From: Limnochorda sp. LNt
Lineage (GTDB): Bacteria > Bacillota > Limnochordia > Limnochordales > Geochordaceae
Direction: 5' to 3'
NCBI RefSeq assembly: GCF_035593265.1
Contig: NZ_CP141614.1
Location: 2,232,001-2,296,000, forward strand
DNA: 64,000 bases
A program made the position numbers and the translations under genes. Shown here in pieces: positions 51,153-60,095 of the stretch (positions are counted from its first letter, which is position 1; every line of letters begins with the position of its first letter). The notes beneath the pieces were generated by a model that saw nothing but the letters and a program-made list of their open reading frames with translations, had not been told where the DNA came from and searched no databases.

Positions 51153-51503
51153 TCAAGCCCCCGCGTCCTGCACCAGCCACCCGATGGCGCCGCTGACCAG
51201 GCTGAGCAGGATGCTGCCCCACAGGGCCGCCCAGAAGCCGTGCACCTCGAAGCCCGGCACCAGCCCCGCCGTCAGCCACAGCATCAGGGCGTTGACCACC
51301 AGGGTGAAGAGTCCCAGCGTCAGCACGTTGAGCGGCAACGTCAGCAGCAGGAAGACCGGCCGCACGAAGGCGTTGACCAGACCGAACATGGCGGCGGCCA
51401 GCAGCGCCGCGAAGACGCCACCCAGCCGGATGCCCCCCAGCAGTCCGCCCACCACCAGCAGCGCCACCGCATTGATGAGCCAGCGACCCGCCCAACCCCG
51501 CAT
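51153..51503 (-). CDS. Phage-holin-family small membrane protein (YvlD-like)
   Basis: 116 residues with four helices and the family features INAVALLVVGGLLGGIRLGG and LVNAFVRPVFLLLTLPLNVLT. These proteins (the DUF360/YvlD group) are not phage genes; in B. subtilis yvlD belongs to an envelope-stress operon with yvlB. Here it is the last gene of a DUF2089/DUF4097/SHOCT-like operon that resembles the yvl operon. ATG 51503 has GGAGG upstream. Confidence 0.88.
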   Translation of the reverse strand: MRGWAGRWLINAVALLVVGGLLGGIRLGGVFAALLAAAMFGLVNAFVRPVFLLLTLPLNVLTLGLFTLVVNALMLWLTAGLVPGFEVHGFWAALWGSILLSLVSGAIGWLVQDAGA

Positions 51504-51542
51504 CGGATCCGTTGCCTCCCTGCCATCCGCTCCGCGAGCGCG

Positions 51543-51980
51543 CTACTCCACCGTCACCTCGACGCCGTTGTCCTCGTCGTCCCGCACCACCAGGATCCGG
51601 CCGCTGGCCCCGTGCTCCACCTGCTCCAGCAGCGCCTCCAGGTCGACCCCGGCCAGGTAGCGCTGGGCCCGCGCCGGCACCAGCCGCAGGGCGGAGCGCG
51701 CCAGGCTCAGGGGGATGTTGAGGTGGACCCGCTCCTCGTCGTCCTCCACGATGCGGATGCGCAGGATGCGGCCCCGGCCCCCGGCCGGAGCGCGGGCGGG
51801 CTCCGGCGCCCGCCCGGCGCCCCTCCGCCGGTGGCGCCCCAGCGCATCCAGCAGGGCCAGGGCCTGCTCGGGCGTCACCTTGCCCTGCTGCACGAGCCGC
51901 AGGATCCGCAGCCGCTCGTCCTCCGCCCCGCTCTCGCCGCGGGCCTGCGGCGAGGGCGGCACCGCCGGTGGCACCGTCAC
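51543..51980 (-). CDS. SHOCT-like domain protein
   Basis: 145 residues, GTG start. The N-terminal third carries ERLRILRLVQQGKVTPEQAL, the SHOCT-like module found at the N-terminus of YvlB/LiaX proteins. The rest has two beta-strand patches (ILRIRIVEDDEERVHLNIPL and ILVVRDDEDNGVEVTVE) and a hydrophobic middle, with no membrane helix. The same module occurs in the two neighbouring genes. It is probably a cytoplasmic partner in the same response. Confidence 0.75.
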   Translation of the reverse strand: MTVPPAVPPSPQARGESGAEDERLRILRLVQQGKVTPEQALALLDALGRHRRRGAGRAPEPARAPAGGRGRILRIRIVEDDEERVHLNIPLSLARSALRLVPARAQRYLAGVDLEALLEQVEHGASGRILVVRDDEDNGVEVTVE

Positions 51981-51995
51981 GGGAGGTCGCCCCTC

Positions 51996-53313
51996 TCAGT
52001 CCGCCTCGATGACGGCCGAACCCTGCCGGGTCGAGGCCCGCACCCAGACGGTCCGGGCCGCCTGCTCCAGGTGCGGGCTCTGGTAGACGGCTCGCTGGTG
52101 GCCCACCGCCCGGGTCGTCTGCGAGATGGCCACGCCGTCGGGCAGCTCGATGCGGGCCGACCCCCACGCCGTCGTGGCCTCCAGGGAGAGCCCCACCTCG
52201 CCCCGGGCCGCCGCCCGGGCCGTCTCCGTCGGCAGCGCCACCGGACGCTGCCGTCGACGGTGCGGGCCTCGACCCGCTGCCGGGATCCGCCTCGCCCGGC
52301 GCCGCCAGCGGCCGCACCGTCACGGCCCCGTTGACGCTCGACGCCTCGAGCTCGTCGGCGGCCACCGCCCCGGTGACGCTGCCGTTGGTGGAGCGGGCCT
52401 CCACCCGCTGGGCCTGCACCCGCTCGAGCAGCACGGCGCCGTTGGTGCTGGTGGCGCTCACGCGGCGGGCGCTCACGTCGGCCAGGTCGAGCCGGCCGTT
52501 GGTGGAGCGCACCTCCACCGCGTCGCCGGCCACGCCCCGCGCCGAGACGCTGCCGTTGGCCGTGGAAGCCCGCAGCGAGACGGCCATCTCCGACGAGAGG
52601 ACGAGCTCGATGCCCACCGCGTGCCCCGGACCCCAGCGCCAGTCGCCGTCGGTGGCGCGAACCGCCAGGTGCCCGGGCCCCCGGTCGATCTCCACCAGAT
52701 TGGCGGCCTCCTGCTCGGCCTCCTCGCGGCTGCGAGCCCTTATCCGCCGCTCCACCCGCAGCCGCCAGCCCCGCGGGCCGCCCACCTCCGCCCCCGGCAC
52801 GCCCACCACCCGGATGCTACCGTTGCCGGTGGCCAGCTCCACGACGGGCACCGCGCCCTCGGCGAAGTCGCCCGCCAGCTCCTGGGGCATCACGTGCTCG
52901 GGGTAGGCGCTCCGCCCCAGCTGGCCGAAGGCCCGCGCCATGCGCTCCGCCACCGTGCGCCCGATCTCCTCGAGCCGCTCGCCCACGTCGGTCAGCCGCT
53001 CCTGCACCGCCGGGTTGGAGAGAGCCCGGGAGACCCGCTCGCCCAGCTCGTCGGCCAGCTCGCCCATCCGGGAGGCCGTCGACTCGACCCAGCCCATGAA
53101 GTCGCTGCCCCGCTCGCCGCTCTCTGGCGCCCTGGCACCCTCCCCGGCGGGGGCCCCCGCCTGCAGCGCCTTGAGCAGTTCGAGGGCCTGCTCGGGCGTG
53201 ATCCGCCCGCTCTCCAGCATCCGCAGGATCATGCGGCGCTCCTCGGCCAGCTCGCCGCCGCCCGTCTCGCCGCCCTCACCGGGCGGCCTGCCGCCGTGCT
53301 CCCGCTCGTCCAT
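51996..53313 (-). pseudogene. DUF4097 (adhesin-like, YvlB/LiaX-type) protein, frameshifted as given
   Basis: From ATG 53313 (GGAGGGGG upstream) the order is a SHOCT-like module (ERRMILRMLESGRITPEQAL), a linker with a coiled-coil region, and a DUF4097 beta-helix with repeating VEVRSTNGRLDLADV-type rungs (TNGAV, TNGSV, VNGAV). Reading as given breaks down after about residue 345; the last rungs (VEARTVDGSV, then ALPTETARAAARGEVGLSLE to the stop at 51996) are in two other frames, with changes near 52285 and 52243. In enterococci LiaX senses cationic peptides at the surface; whether this protein is exported is unclear because no signal peptide is visible. Confidence 0.78.
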
Positions 53314-53355
53314 GACCGCTCCCCCTCCGCCTCCGTGGTCAGAGCTCGCCCGCGC

Positions 53356-53790
53356 TCACGACGCCCCGCCCGAGCCGCCGCCCCGCAAGCGCCGCAGGGC
53401 CTCCTCCGCGTCGATCTCGCCTCGCTCCAGCGCCTCCAGCACGGCCCGCCGCTCCGACGCCGTCGCCCGGGGCGGCGCCGGCGCCTCCTGCGGGCTCTCC
53501 TGCTCCGCCGGCCGCGCCGGCCCGTGGCCCAGCGCCTCGATGACCGACTCCAGGCGTGCCCGCACGGCCGGATACGACATCCCCAGCATGCGCTCCATCT
53601 CCCGCAGGTTGCCCCGCGCCACGATGAAGAGCTCGGCGAACTGCCGCTGCTCCGCGGTCAGCGAGCAGAACGAGCAGAGCGCGAAGTCGCCCTCGATGGC
53701 CGTGCCGCAGTCGGGGCAGCGCAGCCGCTGCACGGCGAGACGCGTCCCGCAGATGGGGCATCGACCCGGCACCACCGGTCGCTCGGCCAT
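53356..53790 (-). CDS. DUF2089 regulator with zinc ribbon and SHOCT-like tail
   Basis: 144 residues. A zinc ribbon (CPICG...CPDCG) and a second CSFC pair open the protein. A helix-turn-helix-like part follows (EQRQFAELFIVARGNLREME, then RMLGMSYPAVRARLE), which resembles sigma-region-4/HTH folds. The C-terminal segment ERRAVLEALERGEIDAEEAL is the SHOCT-like module again. ATG 53790 with GGAGGTGG upstream. First gene of the operon behind the promoter at 54027; probably a regulator of the operon. Confidence 0.85.
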   Translation of the reverse strand: MAERPVVPGRCPICGTRLAVQRLRCPDCGTAIEGDFALCSFCSLTAEQRQFAELFIVARGNLREMERMLGMSYPAVRARLESVIEALGHGPARPAEQESPQEAPAPPRATASERRAVLEALERGEIDAEEALRRLRGGGSGGAS

Positions 53791-53959
53791 GGGCCCACCT
53801 CCGCCACCAAGCATCCGCCTCCGGTACGTCCCCCATCCCTCGGCCCGTCGAGGCCCGCCCATCCGGTCGGCTGGCGGCCACCAGCCGGTCCACGGCGGCC
53901 TCCCGGATGAGCCGCTCCAGCCGCGCACGGGCCAGTTCGTAGACGAGCCACGGGTGCAT
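53791..53959 (-). other. Possible small ORF before the DUF2089 gene
   Basis: From ATG 53959 the frame reads MHPWLVYELARARLERL and a basic helix (IREAAVDRLVAASR), which looks like short actinobacterial MHP-type helical proteins. No stop occurs before it runs into DUF2089, and its ribosome site is weak. Either a real small protein whose stop has been lost or a chance frame; support is thin. Confidence 0.25.
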
Positions 53960-54026
53960 GAGATCCAAGGCGCCCACCCCTCTTCCGGGCCGGGCGCCGC
54001 CGGCGGCATCCCGTCTGCCGAACACA

Positions 54027-54055
54027 ACATTAAACTCGTATGTGAAGGATGTCAA
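54027..54055 (-). promoter_or_regulatory. Strong sigma-A-type promoter of the DUF2089 operon
   Basis: Minus strand TTGACA (54050-54055, perfect), 17-nt spacer, TAATGT (54027-54032). It lies in the most A/T-rich stretch of this part of the window, about 240 nt before ATG 53790, so the mRNA would have a long leader or encode the small ORF at 53959. Confidence 0.7.
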
Positions 54056-54127
54056 TATGGCAGATTAACATCGATGAGGGTGGCGTGACAGTGCGGGCGG
54101 GATCGGAGCCAGTCTTCGAGTGCCAGG

Positions 54128-56243
54128 TCACTCCGGCCGGGCCGCCGAGCGCACGCCCTGGTAGACCCGCTCGGCCACCGCCCGGGGCAGCCCCGGCACG
54201 GCCAGCAGCTCCTCCAGCGTCGCCTCCCGCACGCGCTTGACCGAGCCGAAGTGCTCGATGAGCTGCTTCTTGCGCTTGGGCCCCACGCCGGGGATCTCGT
54301 CGAGGGTCGAGCGCACCGCCCGCCGCTCCCGGAGCTGGCGGTGGTAGCCCAGCGCGAAGCGGTGGGCCTCGTCACGGATCCGCTGCAGCAGGTGCAGCGC
54401 GTACGAGTCCCGGGGCAGCTCGATGGGGTCCGGCTCGTCTTCCACGAAGATCTGCTCCAGGCGCTTGGCCAGCCCGATGGCGGGGATCTCCTCGTCGAGC
54501 CCCAGCTCCCGCAGCGCCTCCCGGGCGGCGCCCAGCTGCCCCTTGCCCCCGTCGATGAGGAGCAGGTCGGGCAGCCGCGCGAACTTGGCCTCCGCCTCGG
54601 CCTTGCGCAGGCGCGCCTCCAGCTCCGGGTCGGCCCCGTCCCGGGCCTCGATGCGGCGGCGCAGGGCCTCCAGCGCCTCCCGCTCCTCGAGGCCCCGGGC
54701 GAAGCGCCGCCGCACGGCCTCCTTCATCATGGCGAAGTCGTTGGGCCCGCCCGTCAGCCGGATCTTGAAGCGGCGGTAGTCGGCCTTGTTGGGCTCGCCG
54801 TCCTCCATCACCACCATGGAGGCCACGGCGTCGGTGCCCTGGATGTTGGAGATGTCGAAGGCCTCGATGCGCCGGGGCACCCGGTCGAGTCCCAGCACGT
54901 CCTGCAGCGTGGCCAGCGCCCGCTCCTTCTCCGCGGCGCGCCGGTCGGCCTGGCTGCGCAGCTCCTGCAGCACCAGGGCGGCGTTTTCGGCCGCCATCTC
55001 CACCAGGCGGCGCCGGTCGCCCCGCTTGGGCACCACCAGCCGCACCCGGGAGCCGCGCCGCTCGCTGAGCCAGCGCTCGATGAGCTCCGGCTCGTCGACC
55101 GGGTGCTGCAGCGTCACCGACGGTGGCACCGACGGCGTCTTGTCGTAGAACTGCTGGACGAAGGAGCTCATCACCTCGGTGTCGGAGGTGGACTCGGTCG
55201 TCTCCAAGATGAAGTGGTCGCGCCCGATGAGCTTGCCGCCCCTCACGTAGAAGACCTGGGCGCAGACGGTGTCGCCGAAGCGGGCGAAGGCCGTGACGTC
55301 CTGGTCGTCCTCGCCGGCGGTCACCACCTTCTGGTGCTCGACCACCTTCTCCAGGGCCCGGATCTGGTCCCGCAGCCGGGCCGCCTGCTCGAACTCGAGC
55401 CGCTCCGCCGCCTGGCGCATCCGCGCCTCGAGAGCGGGGATGATGCGGTCCTGGCGCCCCTCCAGGAAGAGGCAGACCTGGTCGATCATCTGCCGGTACG
55501 CCTCGATGGTGGTGCGCATCGCGCACGGCCCCAGGCACCGACCGATGTAGTACTGCAGGCAAAGGCGATACTGCCGCTTGCCGTCGAGGGGCAGGTCGCA
55601 GGTGCGGATGGGGAAGAGCTTGCGCAGGAAGCGCAGCGTCTCCCGCAGGGCCGTCGAGTTGGTGTAGGGGCCGAAGTAGCGGGCGCCGTCGTCCTTGATG
55701 CGCCGCACCACCAGCACCCGGGGAAACGGCTCGTCGAGGGTCACCTTGAGGTAGGGGTAGGCCTTGTCGTCGCGCAGCTTGACGTTGTACCACGGCCGGT
55801 AGCGCTTGATGAGGTTGGACTCCAGCACCAGCGCCTCGATCTCGGAGGCGGTGACGATGTACTCCAGGTCGGCGATGTCGGCCACCAGCGCCTCCAGGCG
55901 GGGGCTCGACGCCCGGCCCGCCTGGAAGTAGGAGCGCACCCGGCTGCGCAGCGACGAGGCCTTGCCGACGTAGATGACCTCGCCGGCGGCGTTCTTCATC
56001 AGGTAGACGCCCGGGCGCGCCGGCAGGCGCGCCAGCTCTCCTCGAGGCCGAGGCCGGCGGTGGCGGTCGGCTCGGCGCGGCCCGTCGGCCGCCTCCCGTC
56101 AGGCGACGGGCGGGCGACGACATGGCCTCGGAGGCGCGCCCGGGAGCGACCGGCTGCGGCGGCGGATCGGGCAGGGCCTCCGTCTCCTCGCGGCTGTGGC
56201 GGGTCAGCTTGGTCAGGCGCACCATCACGTCTCGACCCGCCAT
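54128..56243 (-). CDS. uvrC: Excinuclease ABC subunit C; 5' end frameshifted as given
   Basis: Makes the two incisions in nucleotide excision repair. N-terminal GIY-YIG nuclease (PARPGVYLMKN, VIYVGKASSLRSRVRSYF), UVR/UvrB-binding helix region (RLEFEQAARLRDQIRALE), RNase H-like nuclease domain (AFDISNIQGTDAVASMVV, LLIDGGKGQLGAARE) and C-terminal helix-hairpin-helix (LDEIPGVGPKRKKQLIEHFG). The first in-frame ATG (55999) lies after the GIY half-motif, which cannot be the true start. Upstream coding is in another frame from ATG 56243, so a frame change near 56045 is needed. Separated from uvrA by two coat-like genes. Confidence 0.93.
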
Positions 56244-56328
56244 CAGGATAGCACAACGGGAGGCCCCGGCCCGGCGCCGGCGCCTCCCGCCCTGCTGCCA
56301 GCCGCCCGCCCCTGCGGGACGGCCGGGG

Positions 56329-56748
56329 TTAGCGAGACTCCCGCAGATTCTGCTGGAGGCTCTGGAGGGTCGAGGGGGCCTGCCAGCTCCCGCCCGCCGG
56401 CTGGCCCGCCTGCCACGAGGGGCCGGTGGGGGGCGTGCCGGACTGGGCCTGCCAGGCGCCCGTGGGGGTGGGCTGCCAGGCGGTGCCGGCCTGCGGCGCC
56501 TGCCACGCCCCGGTCCCCTGCAGCGTGTAGGGCTCGTTGAAGGCCCAGTCGCCCGGCACCCGCGGATACCACCCCCGCTGCTCCATGAGGCGCAGGAGCT
56601 GGGTGTGGAGATCCTCGTGATCCCGCAGCTGCCCCAAGAAGAGCGGCTTGAGGTCCGGCGAGGCCTCCGCCGCGAAGACCGTCTCCATGAAGCTGATGTA
56701 CTTGAGATCCTTGACGACGTCCAGGCAGACGTCTCGATCCGACAGCAT
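56329..56748 (-). CDS. CotF-like spore coat protein with tryptophan-repeat tail
   Basis: 139 residues. The first 70 are the coat-F helical domain (LSDRDVCLDVVKDLKYISFM, PLFLGQLRDHEDLHTQLLRL). After GWYPRVPGDWAFNEPYTLQG the tail repeats a W-Q-A/P unit at least six times (GAWQAPQAG, GTAWQPTPTG, AWQAQSG, PSWQAGQ, GSWQAPS), which I do not know from other CotF proteins. ATG 56748 is chosen; GTG 56775 overlaps the previous stop region. Acts in the spore coat or on the cell surface during sporulation. Placed between uvrA and uvrC. Confidence 0.72.
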   Translation of the reverse strand: MLSDRDVCLDVVKDLKYISFMETVFAAEASPDLKPLFLGQLRDHEDLHTQLLRLMEQRGWYPRVPGDWAFNEPYTLQGTGAWQAPQAGTAWQPTPTGAWQAQSGTPPTGPSWQAGQPAGGSWQAPSTLQSLQQNLRESR

Positions 56749-56775
56749 GGGCGAGCGAGCGCCTCCTTCCCTCAC

Positions 56776-57039
56776 TCACGGGGTCCAGCGCGCGCCGATC
56801 GGGCCGCCGCCCGGCCCCGACAGCTGCTGCAGCGACGGCTGGGCGCCGCCCAGCTGCTGCTGGAGCTGCCCGCGGGTCGTCGACAGCGTCGCCAGGTGGC
56901 GCTGGTGCATGCGCGCCGCGTCCTGCAGCAGGTGCCGGATGACGGGGTCCTGCACCTGCTGGGCGAAGAAGTTGGCCTTGCTCATCAGGAGCTGGATCTC
57001 GTGGGCCGTGTGGTTGACCAGGTCCAGGTCTCGCAGCAT
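56776..57039 (-). CDS. Small helical coat-like protein
   Basis: 87 residues, mostly helical: [20 protein letters not shown] and [20 protein letters not shown], then a Gln/Gly/Pro-rich tail. The pattern fits one half of the ferritin-like coat-F fold, and it sits directly before the CotF-like gene. Probably a paired spore coat component. ATG 57039 has GAGGGGAGAG upstream. Its first 55 nt overlap an unlikely C-terminal extension of uvrA. Confidence 0.65.
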   Translation of the reverse strand: MLRDLDLVNHTAHEIQLLMSKANFFAQQVQDPVIRHLLQDAARMHQRHLATLSTTRGQLQQQLGGAQPSLQQLSGPGGGPIGARWTP

Positions 57040-60000
57040 GCCGACTCTCCCCTCGCCGAAGCGGTGGCACGCCTGCCGCGCCGCGCCGCCGCGGGCGCTG
57101 CCAGCGGCATGGCCGATGCCCCAAGGGGAGCATGCGCGAGGAGGGATCGCCCCATGCGGGCCACCGGGTCAGCTGCGGCCGGGTCGACGCCGGGAGGCGG
57201 CCGCCCGGCGGGCAGGGGCCGTCGGCCGCGGCCGGCAGAGCCGCCACCGTCGACGTCCCCGGCGATGCCCAGCACGGGCCGCAGGTAGAGCCCCGTCCAG
57301 GAGCCGGGCGTGCGGGCCACCGCCTCAGGGGGCCCCTCGGCCACCACCCGGCCGCCGCCCTCGCCGCCCTCGGGGCCCAGGTCGATGATCCAGTCGGCGC
57401 ACTTGATGACGTCGAGGTTGTGCTCGATGACGACGACGGTGTTGCCGGCGTCCACCAGCCGCTGCAGGACGTCGAGGAGCTTGCGCACGTCGTCCATGTG
57501 GAGCCCCGTGGTGGGCTCGTCGAGGATGTAGATGGTGCGGCCCGTCTCCCGGCGGCTCAGCTCCGTGGCCAGCTTGACCCGCTGGGCCTCGCCGCCCGAG
57601 AGCTGGGTGGCCGGCTGGCCCAGGCGGATGTAGCCGAGCCCCACGTCCTGCAGCGTCTGCAGCTTGCGGTAGACGGCCGGGATGTGGCGGAAGAACTCCA
57701 CCGCCTCGTCGACCGTCATATCCAGCACGTCGGCGATGGTCTTCTCCTTGTAGCGGATCTCCAGGGTCTCCCGGTTGTAGCGCTTGCCCTTGCAGACCTC
57801 GCAGGGCACGTAGACGTCGGGCAGGAAGTGCATCTCGATCTTGATGATGCCGTCGCCCTGGCACGCCTCGCAGCGCCCGCCCTTGACGTTGAAGCTGAAA
57901 CGCCCCGGCTTGTAGCCCCGGGCCCGGGCCTCGGGCGTCAGGGCGAAGACCTCCCGGATGCCGGTGAAGGCTCCCGTGTAGGTGGCCGGGTTGGAGCGGG
58001 GCGTGCGCCCGATGGGCGACTGGTCGATGGCGATGACCTTGTCGAGGTGCTGCAGGCCCAGGATGGCGTCGTGCTCGCCGGGGCGCACCGTGGTCACGCC
58101 GTTGAGCTCCCGGGCCAGCCGGGCGTAGAGGATGTCGCCCACCAGCGTGCTCTTGCCGGAGCCCGACACCCCCGTCACGCAGACGAAGAGGCCCAGGGGG
58201 ATGCGCACGTCGATGCCCTTGAGGTTGTGGTGGCGGGCGCCCCGGATCTCGAGCCACCGGTCGCCGGGCGGGCGCCGCAGAGCCGGCACCTCGATGCGGC
58301 GCTTGCCGCTCAGGTACTGCCCCGTCACCGACCGGGGCTCGGCCATCACCTGCTCCAGCGTGCCGGCCACCACCACCTCGCCGCCGTGCACCCCGGCGCC
58401 GGGCCCGATGTCGATGATGAAGTCGGCCTCGCGGATGGTCTCCTCGTCGTGCTCCACGACGATGACGGTGTTGCCCAGATCCCGCAGGTGCTTGAGGGTG
58501 TTGAGCAGGCGGCGGTTGTCGCGCTGGTGCAGCCCGATGCTGGGCTCGTCGAGGATGTAGAGGACGCCCACCAGCTGGGAGCCGATCTGGGTGGCCAGCC
58601 GGATCCGCTGCGCCTCGCCGCCCGCCAGCGTGCCCGCCGCCCGGTCCAGCGTCAGGTAGTCGAGCCCCACGTCCACCATGAAGGAGAGGCGCGCCCGGAT
58701 CTCCTTGAGCACCTGAGCGGCGATGGCCCGCTCCCGCTCGGTCAGGCGCGCCTCCAGGGTCTCGAACCACGCCAGCGCCTGCCGCACCGACATGGCCGTC
58801 ACCTGCATGATGTTGAGCCCGCCCACCGTCACGGCCAGGCTCTCCCGCCGCAGGCGGGCGCCCCCGCAGTCGGGGCAGGGGCGGGAGCTCATGTAGGCCT
58901 CGATCTCGCTGCGGGCCCACTCCGACTGGGCGTCGCGGTAGCGCTCCTCCAGGTTGGGGATGACCCCGGGGAAGGGGTGGGCGTACGTCTTCTCCTGGCC
59001 CGAGAGGGTCCGGTACCGGAACGTGATGGGCCGCCCCCGGGTGCCGTAGAGCAGCACGTCGACCTGCTCGGGGCTCAGCTTGCCGATGGGCTTGCGCGGG
59101 TCGATGCCGTACTCCCGGCAGGTGGCCTCCAGCAGCGTGTGCAGCCAGCGGCTGCCGTTGTCGGCCCAGGGGCGGATGCCGCCGTCGACGACGCTGCGGG
59201 AGCGGTCCAGCACCAGCTCGGGGTCCACCTCCATGCGCACCCCCAGCCCGCTGCAGGTGCGGCAGGCCCCGTAGGGGCTGTTGAAGGAGAACATCCGGGG
59301 CGAGATCTCCTCGAAGCTGAAGCCGCACGTCGGGCAGGCGAAGCGCTCGCTGAAGGTGAGCACCGATCCGTCGCCGCCCACCACCTGCGCCATGGCGATG
59401 CCCTCGCCCCGGCGCAGGGCCGTCTCCATCGAGTCGGCCAGCCGGCCCGCCACGTCGGGGCGCACCACCACCCGATCCACCACGACCTCGATGGTGTGCT
59501 TCTTGTGCTTGTCGAGCTCGGGCACCTGGGCGACGTCGTAGACCTCGCCGTCGACCCGCACCCGCACGAAGCCGTCCTTGCGGATCTCCTCGAAGAGCTT
59601 GCGGTACTCCCCCTTGCGCCCCCGCACCACCGGCGCCAGGATGACCAGGCGGGTCCCCTCGCCCAGGGCCAGCAGCTGATCCACCATCTGCTGCACCGTC
59701 TGCTGGGCGATGGGCTGGCCGCAGTTGGGGCAGTGGGGCCTGCCGATGCGGGCGAAGAGCAGCCGCAGGTAGTCGTAGATCTCGGTGACGGTGCCCACGG
59801 TGGAGCGGGGGTTTTGGCTCGTCGTCTTCTGATCGATGGAGATGGCCGGCGAGAGCCCCTCGATGAAGTCCACGTCGGGCTTGTCCATCTGGCCCAAAAA
59901 CTGGCGCGCGTACGCCGACAGCGACTCGACGTAGCGGCGCTGCCCCTCGGCGTAGAGGGTATCGAAGGCCAGCGACGACTTGCCCGAGCCCGAGACCCCC

Positions 60001-60095
60001 GTGATGACCACCAGGCGATCCCGGGGGATGGTCAGGTCGATGTTTTTGAGGTTGTGCTGGCGAGCCCCTTTGATGACGATGGCCTTGCTGCTCAT
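56985..60095 (-). CDS. uvrA: Excinuclease ABC subunit A; C-terminus extended as given
   Basis: Damage-recognition ATPase of nucleotide excision repair with two ABC modules. First Walker [21 protein letters not shown], zinc modules CPTCGF...CRTCSG and CEACQGDG...CEVCKG, signatures [14 protein letters not shown] and [14 protein letters not shown], second Walker [15 protein letters not shown] 60095 overlaps the uvrB stop (ATGA). Normal UvrA ends soon after GLYLRPVLG; here about 85 low-complexity residues follow and run into the next gene, so a stop was probably lost to a frameshift near 57230. Confidence 0.95.
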   Translation of the reverse strand: MSSKAIVIKGARQHNLKNIDLTIPRDRLVVITGVSGSGKSSLAFDTLYAEGQRRYVESLSAYARQFLGQMDKPDVDFIEGLSPAISIDQKTTSQNPRSTVGTVTEIYDYLRLLFARIGRPHCPNCGQPIAQQTVQQMVDQLLALGEGTRLVILAPVVRGRKGEYRKLFEEIRKDGFVRVRVDGEVYDVAQVPELDKHKKHTIEVVVDRVVVRPDVAGRLADSMETALRRGEGIAMAQVVGGDGSVLTFSERFACPTCGFSFEEISPRMFSFNSPYGACRTCSGLGVRMEVDPELVLDRSRSVVDGGIRPWADNGSRWLHTLLEATCREYGIDPRKPIGKLSPEQVDVLLYGTRGRPITFRYRTLSGQEKTYAHPFPGVIPNLEERYRDAQSEWARSEIEAYMSSRPCPDCGGARLRRESLAVTVGGLNIMQVTAMSVRQALAWFETLEARLTERERAIAAQVLKEIRARLSFMVDVGLDYLTLDRAAGTLAGGEAQRIRLATQIGSQLVGVLYILDEPSIGLHQRDNRRLLNTLKHLRDLGNTVIVVEHDEETIREADFIIDIGPGAGVHGGEVVVAGTLEQVMAEPRSVTGQYLSGKRRIEVPALRRPPGDRWLEIRGARHHNLKGIDVRIPLGLFVCVTGVSGSGKSTLVGDILYARLARELNGVTTVRPGEHDAILGLQHLDKVIAIDQSPIGRTPRSNPATYTGAFTGIREVFALTPEARARGYKPGRFSFNVKGGRCEACQGDGIIKIEMHFLPDVYVPCEVCKGKRYNRETLEIRYKEKTIADVLDMTVDEAVEFFRHIPAVYRKLQTLQDVGLGYIRLGQPATQLSGGEAQRVKLATELSRRETGRTIYILDEPTTGLHMDDVRKLLDVLQRLVDAGNTVVVIEHNLDVIKCADWIIDLGPEGGEGGGRVVAEGPPEAVARTPGSWTGLYLRPVLGIAGDVDGGGSAGRGRRPLPAGRPPPGVDPAAADPVARMGRSLLAHAPLGASAMPLAAPAAARRGRRATASARGESACCETWTWSTTRPTRSSS

